NCBI GenBank assembly: GCA_963835135.1
Contig: CAWIEF010000005.1
Span: forward strand, 930,001 to 994,000
Origin: JAVVHH01 sp963835135
GTDB taxonomy: Bacteria > Pseudomonadota > Alphaproteobacteria > Acetobacterales > Acetobacteraceae
Reading direction: 5' to 3'
Length of the DNA stretch: 64,000 nucleotides
Program-made: the position numbers and the translations under genes
Part shown: in pieces, positions 16,402 to 24,268 of the stretch
Position numbering within the stretch: position 1 is the stretch's first letter
How the letters are laid out: every line of letters starts with the position of its first letter
Notes under the pieces: model-generated
What the model saw: only the letters and a program-made list of their open reading frames with translations
What the model was told of the DNA's origin: nothing
Database searches by the model: none

Positions 16402-17582
16402 TACGAGGCTCGCGTCAATTGGGAGCGCACGAAAGCCCGCTCGAGCCGGCTTACCGCCTCCTGCAGCACGGCCTCGCGTTTGCAGAAGGCGAACCGGGCA
16501 TAGTGGGTGGGCGGATCGTTCTCGTAGAAGGCTGACACCGGAATGGCGGTGACGCCGGCCCGTTCGGTGATGTGCCGGCAAAACGCGACATCGTCGCCGG
16601 CAAACCCCAAGGGGCTGAAATCGGCGGTCACGAAATAGCTGCCGCGGGCGTTCAGCACGCCGAAGCCGAGCCGGGACAGCCCCTCCGACAGCAGGTCGCG
16701 CTTGGCCGCCAGCCCGGCGGCGAGGCCGTCGAAATAGGCCTGGTCCTTGGCAAGCCCGATCGCGACGGCGCGCTGCAGGTTCGGCGGCGTGGTGAAGGTC
16801 AGGTTCTGATGCGCTTTGGCCACGACGCCGGCGAGGGCGGCGGGCGCCGAGACGTAGCCGATCTTCCAGCCCGTCAAGCTGAAGGTCTTGCCGGCGCTGC
16901 CGACCCGCATGCACCGGTCGCGCATCCCGGGCAGCGTCATCAGCGGAATATGCCGCCAGCCATCGAAGGTGAGATGCTCGTAGACCTCGTCGCACACGGC
17001 GTAGGCGTCGTGCTTCTGCAGAAGCTCGGCGATGAACGCGAGTTCCGCGGATGTAAACACCTTGCCGCAGGGGTTCATCGGCGTGTTGAGCAGGATCGCC
17101 TTGGTGCGGGCGCCGAACGCGGCGGACAGCTCGCTCCGGGGCAGCTCCCAGGTCGGGGGCGCCAGCCGGACCAGCTTGGGCACCGCCCCCAGCATGCGGA
17201 TGATCGGCAGGTAGGTGTCGTAAAGCGGTTCGAACAGGACGACCTCGTCGCCCGGGTTGAGGATGGCCATCAGGCAAGCCGTGATCGCTTCGGTCGCACC
17301 CGAGGTGACGACGATCTCGCTCGCGGCATCGAACTCGAGCCCGTAGAAGCGGGCATTGGCGGACGCGACGGCGTGCCGCAGTTCCGGCACGCCGGTCATG
17401 GGCGGATACTGGTTGCGGCCGTCGAACAGCGCGTCCGCGGCGGCGCGCAGGATGTCCTCCGGCCCGTCCGTGTCCGGGAAACCCTGCCCCAGATTGATCG
17501 CCTGGTGCTCGGTTGCCAACGCCGACATGACCGTGAACACGGTGGTTCCGAGACCCGACAGCAGATCGTTGGTGGGCTTCAA
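16401..17582 (-). CDS. Class I/II PLP-dependent aminotransferase
   Basis: Fold-type I aminotransferase of 393 residues. LGQGFPDTDGP is near the N-terminus, TSGATEAITA gives the phosphate-binding region, NTPMNPCGKVF and DEVYEHL carry the cofactor-contacting Asn and Asp, and SAGKTFSLTGWKIGY holds the Schiff-base lysine. The closest known groups are the methionine/kynurenine aminotransferase-like (YbdL/KAT) and succinyl-diaminopimelate aminotransferase proteins; I cannot choose between them. Confidence 0.88.
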   Translation of the reverse strand: MKPTNDLLSGLGTTVFTVMSALATEHQAINLGQGFPDTDGPEDILRAAADALFDGRNQYPPMTGVPELRHAVASANARFYGLEFDAASEIVVTSGATEAITACLMAILNPGDEVVLFEPLYDTYLPIIRMLGAVPKLVRLAPPTWELPRSELSAAFGARTKAILLNTPMNPCGKVFTSAELAFIAELLQKHDAYAVCDEVYEHLTFDGWRHIPLMTLPGMRDRCMRVGSAGKTFSLTGWKIGYVSAPAALAGVVAKAHQNLTFTTPPNLQRAVAIGLAKDQAYFDGLAAGLAAKRDLLSEGLSRLGFGVLNARGSYFVTADFSPLGFAGDDVAFCRHITERAGVTAIPVSAFYENDPPTHYARFAFCKREAVLQEAVSRLERAFVRSQLTRAS

Positions 17583-17850
17583 CAGGCAACACTCCGGCGA
17601 GAGGATGGGTTATGCCCCGCCGGTCCCGCACCGGCAACTGCACGCGACCGCGGCACGCCCGCCTGCCCGGCGGGTAGGCACGCCCGCTGCTCTGGTGCTC
17701 ACGCCACCGGCAGTTGGCGCGCCGGGCGCCCCGGGCCGCCGGCATTTGCCGTGTGGCACGCTGCGTGCAAACCTTCGCCACCGACCTCTCCATGAGGCGG
17801 TAATCGCAGCAATGGGAGGACGCCGGGCCGCAGACGCCGGGCGAGAGGCA
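17583..17850 (+). promoter_or_regulatory. glnB upstream region
   Basis: A 268-base gap between the divergent aminotransferase gene and glnB. Besides the sigma-54 site it holds an 11-base direct repeat GGCACGCCCGC at 17652-17662 and 17677-17687, about 90 and 70 bases upstream of the sigma-54 site, the usual distance for an activator such as NtrC. I do not see a convincing full NtrC palindrome. No ORF here looks real. Confidence 0.4.
17754..17770 (+). promoter_or_regulatory. Sigma-54 (-24/-12) promoter upstream of glnB
   Basis: TGGCACGCTGCGTGCAA matches the RpoN consensus TGGCACG-N4-TTGCA at the invariant parts: GG at 17755-17756 and GC at 17767-17768, ten bases apart. The start point would be near 17780, leaving a leader of about 70 bases before the glnB ATG. 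This fits NtrC/RpoN control of glnBA under nitrogen limitation. Confidence 0.75.
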
Positions 17851-18189
17851 ATGAAGAAGATCGAGGCGGTCATCAAACCATTCAAGCTCGACGAGGTGAA
17901 AGAGGCGCTACACGAGGTAGGGTTGCAGGGCATCACGGTCGTTGAGGCGAAGGGGTTCGGTCGGCAGAAGGGACACACGGAACTGTATCGTGGCGCCGAG
18001 TACGTGGTGGATTTTCTCCCCAAGGTGAAGATCGAAGTGGTGTGCGACGACGACCTCGTCGAACGCGCGGTCGAGGCCATCACCAACGCGGCGCGCACGG
18101 GACGCATCGGGGACGGCAAGATATTCATCGTTCCGGTCGAGGACGTCGTTCGCATCCGCACGGGCGAACGCGGCAGCGACGCGATCTAG
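17851..18189 (+). CDS. glnB: PII nitrogen regulatory protein GlnB
   Basis: Trimeric signal protein of 112 residues that senses ATP/ADP and 2-oxoglutarate and controls glutamine synthetase adenylylation and NtrB. The T-loop carries the uridylylation tyrosine in YRGAEYVVDF (about residue 51); FIVPVEDVVRIRTGERG is the C-terminal PII signature. The frame is open far upstream, but the family begins MKKIEAVIKPFKLDEVK at the ATG at 17851. It precedes glnA by 77 bases and is very likely cotranscribed from the sigma-54 promoter. Confidence 0.97.
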   Translation: MKKIEAVIKPFKLDEVKEALHEVGLQGITVVEAKGFGRQKGHTELYRGAEYVVDFLPKVKIEVVCDDDLVERAVEAITNAARTGRIGDGKIFIVPVEDVVRIRTGERGSDAI

Positions 18190-18266
18190 CGTCCGGACCG
18201 GGCTAGAACGACACATCAACCAAGCCGGCCCGCAGCGGGCCGCGAGACGAAGGATAAGTAGTCAGG

Positions 18267-19694
18267 ATGGCAAAAGACAGCAAAGAGGACAGCGTCGCCA
18301 AGGTCCTCGAGACGATCAAGGAGCAGTCGGTCGAGTATGTCGATCTGCGCTTCACCGATCCGCGCGGCAAGTGGCAGCACACGGCCCAGCATATCTCGAC
18401 GATCACGGAGGACGCGTTCAAGGACGGCATCATGTTCGACGGCTCGTCGATCGCCGGCTGGAAGGCGATCAACGAGAGCGACATGATCTTGATGCTCGAC
18501 CCCGACACGGCGGTGATGGACCCGTTCGCGGCCAAGCCGAGCCTGATCATCTTTTGCGACATCTACGAGCCGAGCACCGGCCAGCCCTACACGCGCGACC
18601 CGCGCAGCACGGCCAAGAAAGCCGAGGCGTTCGTCAAGTCGAGCGGCATCGGCGACACCGTGATGGTTGGCGCCGAGGCCGAGTTCTTCGTGTTCGACGA
18701 CATCAAGTTCGGCACCGGCTCCAACTACGGCAAATACGAGATCACCAGCATCGAGGGGCCCGGCGCCAACCTGCGCGACTATCCCGAGGGCAACATGGGC
18801 CACCGCCCGGCCATCAAGGGCGGCTACTTCCCGGTGCCGCCGGTCGACAGCGAGAGCGACCTGCGCGCCGAGATGCTCTCCTCGATGGGCGAGATGGGCC
18901 TCATCATCGAGAAGCACCACCACGAGGTGGCGCAGAGCCAGCACGAACTCGGCACGCGGTTCAGCACGCTGGTCAACATGGCCGACCAGATGCAGATCTA
19001 TAAGTATTGCGTGCACAACGTGGCGCACAGCTACGGCAAGACCGCGACGTTCATGCCCAAGCCGATCTACGGCGACAACGGCTCGGGCATGCACACGCAC
19101 CAGAGTATCTGGAAGGACGGCAAGCCGATGTTCGCCGGGTCGGGCTACGCCGACCTGTCGGAGACCTGCCTCTATTTCATCGGCGGCATCATCAAGCACG
19201 CCAAGGCCTGCAACGCGTTCACCAACCCGACGACAAACAGCTACAAGCGGCTGATCCCGGGCTTCGAGGCGCCGGTGCTGCTGGCCTATTCGGCGCGCAA
19301 CCGCTCGGCGTCGTGCCGCATTCCCTACACCACTAGCCCGAAGGCCAAGCGCGTCGAGATCCGCTTTCCCGACGCGACGGCCAATCCGTATCTCGCCTAC
19401 TCGGCGCTGCTGATGGCCGGGCTCGACGGGATCCGCAACAAGATCCATCCGGGCGATCCGATGGACAAGGATCTTTACGACCTGCCGCCGGAAGAGCTGA
19501 AGGACATCCCGACCGTGTGCGGCAGCCTGCGCGAGGCGTTGCTTTCGCTCGAGGCGGACCACGAGTTCTTGCTGGCCGGCGACGTCTTCAATATCGAGCA
19601 AATCCGAAGCTACATCGAACTCAAGTGGACCGAGGTCTACAAGTTCGAGCACACGCCGCATCCGGTCGAGTTCGAGATGTATTACTCGGCCTGA
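18267..19694 (+). CDS. glnA: Glutamine synthetase type I
   Basis: Dodecameric GSI making glutamine from glutamate, ammonia and ATP. It is 475 residues long. The motifs FDGSSIAGWK, AEAEFFVFDD, NGSGMHTHQS, NRSASCRIP and the adenylylation site DLYDLPPEE (Tyr near residue 397) show the GS-I beta type regulated by covalent AMP. The start ATG at 18267 has an AGTCAGG-type upstream sequence. It is followed by a strong terminator. Confidence 0.98.
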   Translation: MAKDSKEDSVAKVLETIKEQSVEYVDLRFTDPRGKWQHTAQHISTITEDAFKDGIMFDGSSIAGWKAINESDMILMLDPDTAVMDPFAAKPSLIIFCDIYEPSTGQPYTRDPRSTAKKAEAFVKSSGIGDTVMVGAEAEFFVFDDIKFGTGSNYGKYEITSIEGPGANLRDYPEGNMGHRPAIKGGYFPVPPVDSESDLRAEMLSSMGEMGLIIEKHHHEVAQSQHELGTRFSTLVNMADQMQIYKYCVHNVAHSYGKTATFMPKPIYGDNGSGMHTHQSIWKDGKPMFAGSGYADLSETCLYFIGGIIKHAKACNAFTNPTTNSYKRLIPGFEAPVLLAYSARNRSASCRIPYTTSPKAKRVEIRFPDATANPYLAYSALLMAGLDGIRNKIHPGDPMDKDLYDLPPEELKDIPTVCGSLREALLSLEADHEFLLAGDVFNIEQIRSYIELKWTEVYKFEHTPHPVEFEMYYSA

Positions 19695-19716
19695 TTGCTT
19701 CGGCGTTCCGATTGGG

Positions 19717-19750
19717 CACCCCGGTTTGGCGGCCGGGGTGTCTATATTTT
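19717..19750 (+). terminator. Intrinsic terminator after glnA
   Basis: CACCCCGG (19717-19724) and CCGGGGTG (19733-19740) form a perfect 8-bp stem with an 8-base loop, followed by TCTATATTTT. It lies 23 bases after the glnA stop and separates the glnBA operon from the porin gene. Confidence 0.85.
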
Positions 19751-19860
19751 CCGTTTATGCGGTGCAACACTGCAACAATGCCGAAAAACTCCGGCAACTC
19801 TGGCTGGTTATTGTCCGTTTCAGCTTGAAACATTACAGAAAGCGGGTTGAGATCGGCGTC

Positions 19861-21195
19861 ATGAAAAACAGCCACCTCCCCCTTCGTCGGTCCGGCCTCC
19901 GGGCCTCTCTCCCCGCCTTGGCAGGCCTGTGCGCCATGAGCGCCAGCACCGGGCTTCGCGCCCAGGGCATCGTCAACGAAAATGCCGCGCCTCCGGCGGT
20001 GAGCGCGCCCACCGCGCCCGCCGGCGCCGCGACCCTGCCGGCAGCTCCGGCGGGCTGGGCGAGCACGATCAAGCTCGGCTTCCAGGGCGAGGCCGGCATC
20101 ATCGGCAACACGCTGTCGCCCGACAACAACCGCAACTTCGGCATGCTGTTCACCGACTCGGCCAACCGGCCGGTGCTCAATCAGCTCCTGGCCACCGTCA
20201 GCCGAGACATCGACCCGAAGGCAACCGACGTCGACGTCGGCTTCAAGCTGCAGGCAATGTATGGCTCCGACGCCCGGATCACGCACACGCTCGGCGTGTT
20301 CGACCAACTCATCCATGACCGCAACCAGCTCGACATCGTCGAGGCCGACATCAGCGTGCACCTGCCGTATCTCTTCGCCGGCGGCATCGACCTCAAGGCC
20401 GGCATCTACCCGACGCCGCTCGGGGTCGAGGTGATCGATCCCAAGGGCAACCCGTTCTACACGCACTCTTACATCTTCAACTACGGCTTGCCGTATAAGC
20501 ACACCGGGTTCTTGGCAACGGCGCATGTCACGGACGTCGTCGACCTCTATTTCGGCATCGACAGCGGCGTGAATACCTTCCTGGCCTACGGCGCCGGCGA
20601 CAACAACCAGCGACCCGGCGGCATCGCCGGCTTCGGGCTCAACTTCCTCGGCGGCAACCTGACGGTGCTGGCACTGACGCATATCGGCCCCGAGGACCCC
20701 AAGCCGGCCACGCCATTCGCCAACTCGGCGCTGCGCTACCTCAGCGATGTCGCAATAGTTTACAAGGCCACTCCGAAGCTCACGCTGACGGCCGAATTCA
20801 ATCACATCAAGGATGACGGGTTCCGGGCCGAGGCCTATGGCGCGGCAGCCTACGGCAGCTACGCGCTGACCGACTCGCTGACGCTGAACGGCCGCGCCGA
20901 AATCTACCGCGACAACAGCAACTTCTTCGTCTCGACGCCGGTCGGCTCGCTCGATTACGTCGCCGCCGAACGCGGGACCTTCACGAACCTGATCACGGCC
21001 GCACGCCCGACCACCTATTCCGAGTTCACTGCGGGCGTGACATACAAGATCCCCGGTTTGCCGGAGAAGCTGACCACGGCGCTGTTCCGGCCGGAAATCC
21101 GCTACGACCGGTCCTTGAACGACACCACGCCGTTTGGCGACGGCAAGCACCGCGACCGCTGGACGTTCTCCGGGGATCTTGTTCTGGGGTTCTGA
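19861..21195 (+). CDS. Outer-membrane beta-barrel porin (BBP2-like)
   Basis: Predicted outer-membrane barrel of 444 residues. After a signal peptide (basic start, hydrophobic LPALAGLCAMSAS, cleavage near LRAQG) and an Ala/Pro linker come many alternating strands with aromatic girdles, ending in the C-terminal Phe (LVLGF) needed for BAM recognition. The segments GFQGEAGIIGNT, GIYPTPLGVEVID and FNYGLPYKHTGFLATAHVTD resemble the BBP2-type outer-membrane porins. I choose the ATG at 19861 because the frame upstream is not signal-like. Substrate unknown. Confidence 0.8.
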   Translation: MKNSHLPLRRSGLRASLPALAGLCAMSASTGLRAQGIVNENAAPPAVSAPTAPAGAATLPAAPAGWASTIKLGFQGEAGIIGNTLSPDNNRNFGMLFTDSANRPVLNQLLATVSRDIDPKATDVDVGFKLQAMYGSDARITHTLGVFDQLIHDRNQLDIVEADISVHLPYLFAGGIDLKAGIYPTPLGVEVIDPKGNPFYTHSYIFNYGLPYKHTGFLATAHVTDVVDLYFGIDSGVNTFLAYGAGDNNQRPGGIAGFGLNFLGGNLTVLALTHIGPEDPKPATPFANSALRYLSDVAIVYKATPKLTLTAEFNHIKDDGFRAEAYGAAAYGSYALTDSLTLNGRAEIYRDNSNFFVSTPVGSLDYVAAERGTFTNLITAARPTTYSEFTAGVTYKIPGLPEKLTTALFRPEIRYDRSLNDTTPFGDGKHRDRWTFSGDLVLGF

Positions 21196-21282
21196 CCGGT
21201 AACCGTCAGCAGACTTTACACCCCTCCAGTCGCATCCGATCTCCTCGCTCTTAGCGCATTGAAATGATTGGCGAAAGATCGG

Positions 21283-21299
21283 TGGCACGCTGTGTGCTT
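21283..21299 (+). promoter_or_regulatory. Sigma-54-type promoter upstream of the PEP-CTERM gene
   Basis: TGGCACGCTGTGTGCTT has GG at 21284-21285 and GC at 21296-21297 with the exact ten-base spacing. It differs from the glnB site at only three of the 17 positions. A start near 21309 would leave about 53 bases of leader. In other proteobacteria PEP-CTERM genes are commonly driven by RpoN with the PrsK/PrsR pair. Confidence 0.7.
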
Positions 21300-21361
21300 A
21301 TTAGGAGAAAGCCGTTGAGCAACCATCGAGTGGATGGAAGCGCTACGGGATGGAGGCAAAC

Positions 21362-22030
21362 ATGATGAAGTCTTTCACAATGATGGCGGCGGCCGGCGTG
21401 ATGGCGATGGGCATTTCTGCCGCCAATGCCGACCCGATCAGCATCTACTACAGCACCAATGGGACGACCTACACGCAGCTCGGCTCTACGACCTCGAACG
21501 GCCTCAATCAGTTTGCTGGTGCGATCGCCGGGACCCCCTTTACGGTGACGTTCAGCGCAACTGGCACCGGAACTGGCGCAAGCCCGCTTGCTGAGCCGTT
21601 CTTCAACACGTCGACGATCGCGATCAACTCGGACTCCGCGGGCACGCTGTACCTTGCGGCACTCGAGAGCGGCATCACCAACACCAATGTCGGTTCGTTC
21701 AGCGTGAGCTTCGGCAGCAATGCCGGGAACGTGGGCCCCGTCCAGGAAATGTTCGCCGTAGGCTCCAGCCTCTCGCTCAGCAGCACGCCGTTGCTGATGG
21801 ATACGCTGGGACCAAACTCGCCGAACGAGACTCTCACCGCCGCGGCGCCGAAACTCACGTCGCCTTACATGGTGGCTGAGCAGTTCAAGGTGACGTTCAC
21901 CTCCGCCGGCACCATCCAGGGCACGATCCAGGAGAAGGCAACGGTTCCGGAGCCGCTGTCGCTGTCCCTGCTCGGCACCGGCCTAGTCGGCCTCGGACTG
22001 ATGCGCCGCCGCGCGCGTAAAAGCGCCTAA
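21362..22030 (+). CDS. PEP-CTERM sorting-domain protein
   Basis: Secreted protein of 222 residues. It has an N-terminal signal peptide (KSFTMMAAAGVMAMGISAANA), a Ser/Thr/Asn-rich body without recognised domain, and a C-terminal tripartite sorting signal: VPEP, a hydrophobic helix (LSLSLLGTGLVGLGLM) and an Arg cluster (RRRARK). This is the substrate signal for exosortase, which cleaves and anchors such proteins, often in exopolysaccharide-rich cells. GGAGG at 21352-21356 favours ATG 21362 (or 21365) over ATG 21350. Confidence 0.88.
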   Translation: MMKSFTMMAAAGVMAMGISAANADPISIYYSTNGTTYTQLGSTTSNGLNQFAGAIAGTPFTVTFSATGTGTGASPLAEPFFNTSTIAINSDSAGTLYLAALESGITNTNVGSFSVSFGSNAGNVGPVQEMFAVGSSLSLSSTPLLMDTLGPNSPNETLTAAAPKLTSPYMVAEQFKVTFTSAGTIQGTIQEKATVPEPLSLSLLGTGLVGLGLMRRRARKSA

Positions 22031-22050
22031 GCGTATCGGCCATTACGAAG

Positions 22051-22085
22051 ACAGGGGCGCCCCGTTTGGCGCCCCTGTTTGTTTC
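22051..22085. terminator. Terminator between the PEP-CTERM gene and the convergent amidase gene
   Basis: ACAGGGGCGCC (22051-22061) and GGCGCCCCTGT (22068-22078) form a perfect 11-bp stem with a 6-base loop, followed by TTGTTTC. It lies 20 bases after the PEP-CTERM stop and just before the stop of the convergent formamidase-like gene; it could serve both directions, though its U-tract favours the plus strand. Confidence 0.88.
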
Positions 22086-23044
22086 TATGCCTGCTGCAGA
22101 AGCGTGCGCCGCAGCAGCCCATGCACCCCTTTCTCCCCGTTCACCGTCTGGGTCACGTGGAAGTCGACCGCCAGCGAACAGAGCTGGTAGGCTTGATCGG
22201 GCGAAAGATTGCTTCGGCTGCAGATGAAGGCGATCATCTCGCGCAGCGCCGTCTTCATGGCGATATCCAGATCCTCGTGCATCCCCATCGAGATGAAATG
22301 CGTCGCCGTCTCGCCGCGCGGGTAGCGTAGCGCCGGATCGGCGAGGCCGCCGCCTTTGTGCAGCACCAGCGTGAACGTGCCGGTCAGGCAGATCTCCAGC
22401 GCGTTGATGCACACCTCGCCGTCACCCTGAACGCCGTGCCCATCCCCGGCCGAGAAATTGGCGCCGTCCACGAACACGGGAAGGAACAGCGTGCTGCCCG
22501 CGCCCAACTCCTTGTTGTCGAGGTTGCCGCCGTGCTCGCGCGGCTCCTTGGTCGACAGCACGCCATAGGCGGGCTTGGGCGCAACGCCCATGACGCCGAA
22601 GAACGGCTGCAGCGGCAGGACCGTCCCCCACGGGAGCGTACAGGTGTTGGCGGCCCGGTCGATGGGAATGTGGCTCAGGAAGCGGTTCGGGAAATCCTCG
22701 GGCAGCGTACCCATCAGCGGCCGATGGCCGCAGAAGCCCCAATCGGCGCCGAACTCGATCCTGTCGATCCGAACTTCGAGCATGTCGCCGGGCTCGGCGC
22801 CGGCGACCGCGACCGGGCCGGTTAGGATATGCGGCCCCCGCTGCGGCACTTGGTCATGTATGGCGGACAGCGCGGGCGGGATTACTAATCCAGACGAGGC
22901 CGGTGGCATGACGTCGGCCGGCCCAGAGACGCATTCCAGCGTCACGGTATCGCCGCTCCGGATCGTAAGGACGGGCTGTTGCGCCGCGCTGAACGTGCCC
23001 CAGTGAACGGTGGCGGGGCTAGCGGCTACATGGTGGGCGGACAT
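22085..23044 (-). CDS. Acetamidase/formamidase family protein
   Basis: Product of 319 residues of the FmdA/AmdA fold, which hydrolyses short amides to ammonia and an acid. Family features: GPVAVAGAEPGDMLEVRI near residue 80, the GVMGVAPKP block near residue 150, the HGGNLDNKELGAGSTLFLPVFV metal-site region and GDGHGVQGDGE. The setting next to glnBA suggests ammonia supply, but the substrate is not shown. The ATG at 23044 is the first start. Confidence 0.85.
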   Translation of the reverse strand: MSAHHVAASPATVHWGTFSAAQQPVLTIRSGDTVTLECVSGPADVMPPASSGLVIPPALSAIHDQVPQRGPHILTGPVAVAGAEPGDMLEVRIDRIEFGADWGFCGHRPLMGTLPEDFPNRFLSHIPIDRAANTCTLPWGTVLPLQPFFGVMGVAPKPAYGVLSTKEPREHGGNLDNKELGAGSTLFLPVFVDGANFSAGDGHGVQGDGEVCINALEICLTGTFTLVLHKGGGLADPALRYPRGETATHFISMGMHEDLDIAMKTALREMIAFICSRSNLSPDQAYQLCSLAVDFHVTQTVNGEKGVHGLLRRTLLQQA

Positions 23045-23102
23045 GGCGGAGAACTCCGGACGACGCCGTCATCCTCCGCACCAGCGCGCGATCGTCAATC
23101 GG

Positions 23103-23360
23103 CTAAAGGGCGCGGGTCGTCTCGCGCGGGGGAACTGCCGCCGTGCTCGAGGTGGTCACGCCGGGGGGCGGGATGGTGCCGGCCGGGCGCTCGGCCGCCG
23201 TGGCTTCCATCGACGCGTCGTCATCCTCGGCCATGTTCTTCTTGAACGATTTGATGCCCTTGGCGAAATCGCCCATTAGATTGCTGACCTTGCCGGTCCC
23301 GAACAGCAGCAGGACGACCAGTAGCACGATCATCCAGTGCCAGATGCTGAAGCTGCCCAT
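23103..23360 (-). CDS. tatA: TatA, twin-arginine translocase pore subunit
   Basis: Membrane protein of 85 residues: a short N-tail (GSFSIWHW), one membrane helix (MIVLLVVLLLFG), the conserved FG hinge, and an amphipathic helix KVSNLMGDFAKGIKSFKKNM, then a Pro/Thr tail. The start at 23360 has a strong GGAGGAAAG site; a longer reading from 23396 has none. tatB and tatC are not beside it in the window. Confidence 0.93.
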   Translation of the reverse strand: MGSFSIWHWMIVLLVVLLLFGTGKVSNLMGDFAKGIKSFKKNMAEDDDASMEATAAERPAGTIPPPGVTTSSTAAVPPRETTRAL

Positions 23361-23458
23361 TCTTTCCTCCGACGCCGGGAGGGCGCTGCCCCCCACTCAA
23401 CCCGGTGTCACATGGCGCGAGCCGCCTTGGCTTGCAAGCGAATTACGGCTCTGGACGA

Positions 23459-23911
23459 TTAGGGCGCGATAAACCCGTAAGCCGGATACGTGGTCGCGCC
23501 CATACTGCCGGCCGGGTCCCACCAGACCCGGACCTGGCTCCAATCGTTGGCCTGCGAGACGTCGACCACGGGCTCGCCCGTGGTGATCCGGTGGTGCACC
23601 CAGTTGGCCTGGTCGACCGTGATCTCGCGGGGCGAACGCTGGCTGCGGACGACGGCGACGTGGCCGTAGGGCAGCCGTCCGGACCGGCGGAACACCAAGA
23701 TGCCGCCCGGCACGGGATCGGCGCGCTTGGCGTAGCGGCCCTCGGCCTGATCCCACCAGCTCGCCGCATCGCCGTAGAGCTGAACGCCGGTCATCTGTCG
23801 CGCGTAGGGCGCGCATTCGAGACTGCTGGATGACGAGTTCAAACGGCCGCCGGAGCTGCCGCAGGCCGCCACCGATAGCACGAGCATGACGGCCAGGATC
23901 TGTCTCACCAT
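23459..23911 (-). CDS. CHAP-domain lipoprotein, putative cell-wall amidase
   Basis: Product of 150 residues. Starting at the ATG at 23911 gives a lipoprotein signal with lipobox LSVAAC. The CHAP (Cys/His amidohydrolase-peptidase) domain carries the nucleophile in LECAPYARQ and the catalytic His in YGHVAVV, with VPGGILVFRRSG between, as in small secreted peptidoglycan hydrolases. A longer reading from 23965 would spoil the signal peptide. It probably acts in the periplasm. Confidence 0.82.
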   Translation of the reverse strand: MVRQILAVMLVLSVAACGSSGGRLNSSSSSLECAPYARQMTGVQLYGDAASWWDQAEGRYAKRADPVPGGILVFRRSGRLPYGHVAVVRSQRSPREITVDQANWVHHRITTGEPVVDVSQANDWSQVRVWWDPAGSMGATTYPAYGFIAP

Positions 23912-23971
23912 GCAGTCCGATGACGTTAACTGCCTGAACTTATAGCAAAGTTGCAGATTCGGCAACGATAC

Positions 23972-24268
23972 TCAGCGGATGGCCCATACGAGCCAGGCCG
24001 CCGCCGTGCCGGCGAGGATCGCGGCTGACATCTGCCTGGTCGCCAGCATGACGCCCACCGTAGCCGCGGCGCCGATCCACTCCGGCCACCCACCGCTGGC
24101 CAGCGCCGGTGCGACATAGGCCACGAAGAGCGCGCCCGGGATGTAGCTTAGCGCGGCGCGCACGGTCTCGTTCGGCCGCATGGCGCGGAACAGGACGTAG
24201 CCGCCGGCACGCGTCAGATACGTCGCCGCCGCCATCGCCAGGATGGCCAGCAACACGTCGGACCTCAC
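23972..24268 (-). CDS. azlD: AzlD-family branched-chain amino acid exporter subunit
   Basis: Hydrophobic protein of 98 residues with about four membrane segments; LTRAGGYVLFRAM and LSYIPGALFVAYVAPA are typical of AzlD. It starts with a GTG that overlaps the azlC stop (GTGA), the usual paired arrangement. The open frame extends further upstream within azlC but is not membrane-like there. Confidence 0.88.
   Translation of the reverse strand: MRSDVLLAILAMAAATYLTRAGGYVLFRAMRPNETVRAALSYIPGALFVAYVAPALASGGWPEWIGAAATVGVMLATRQMSAAILAGTAAAWLVWAIR

Noticed and set aside
23915..23940. CtrA-like TTAA pair near GTTAACTGCCTGAACTTAT
   Set aside because: The second half-site is not TTAA, so it does not meet the TTAA-N7-TTAA form.
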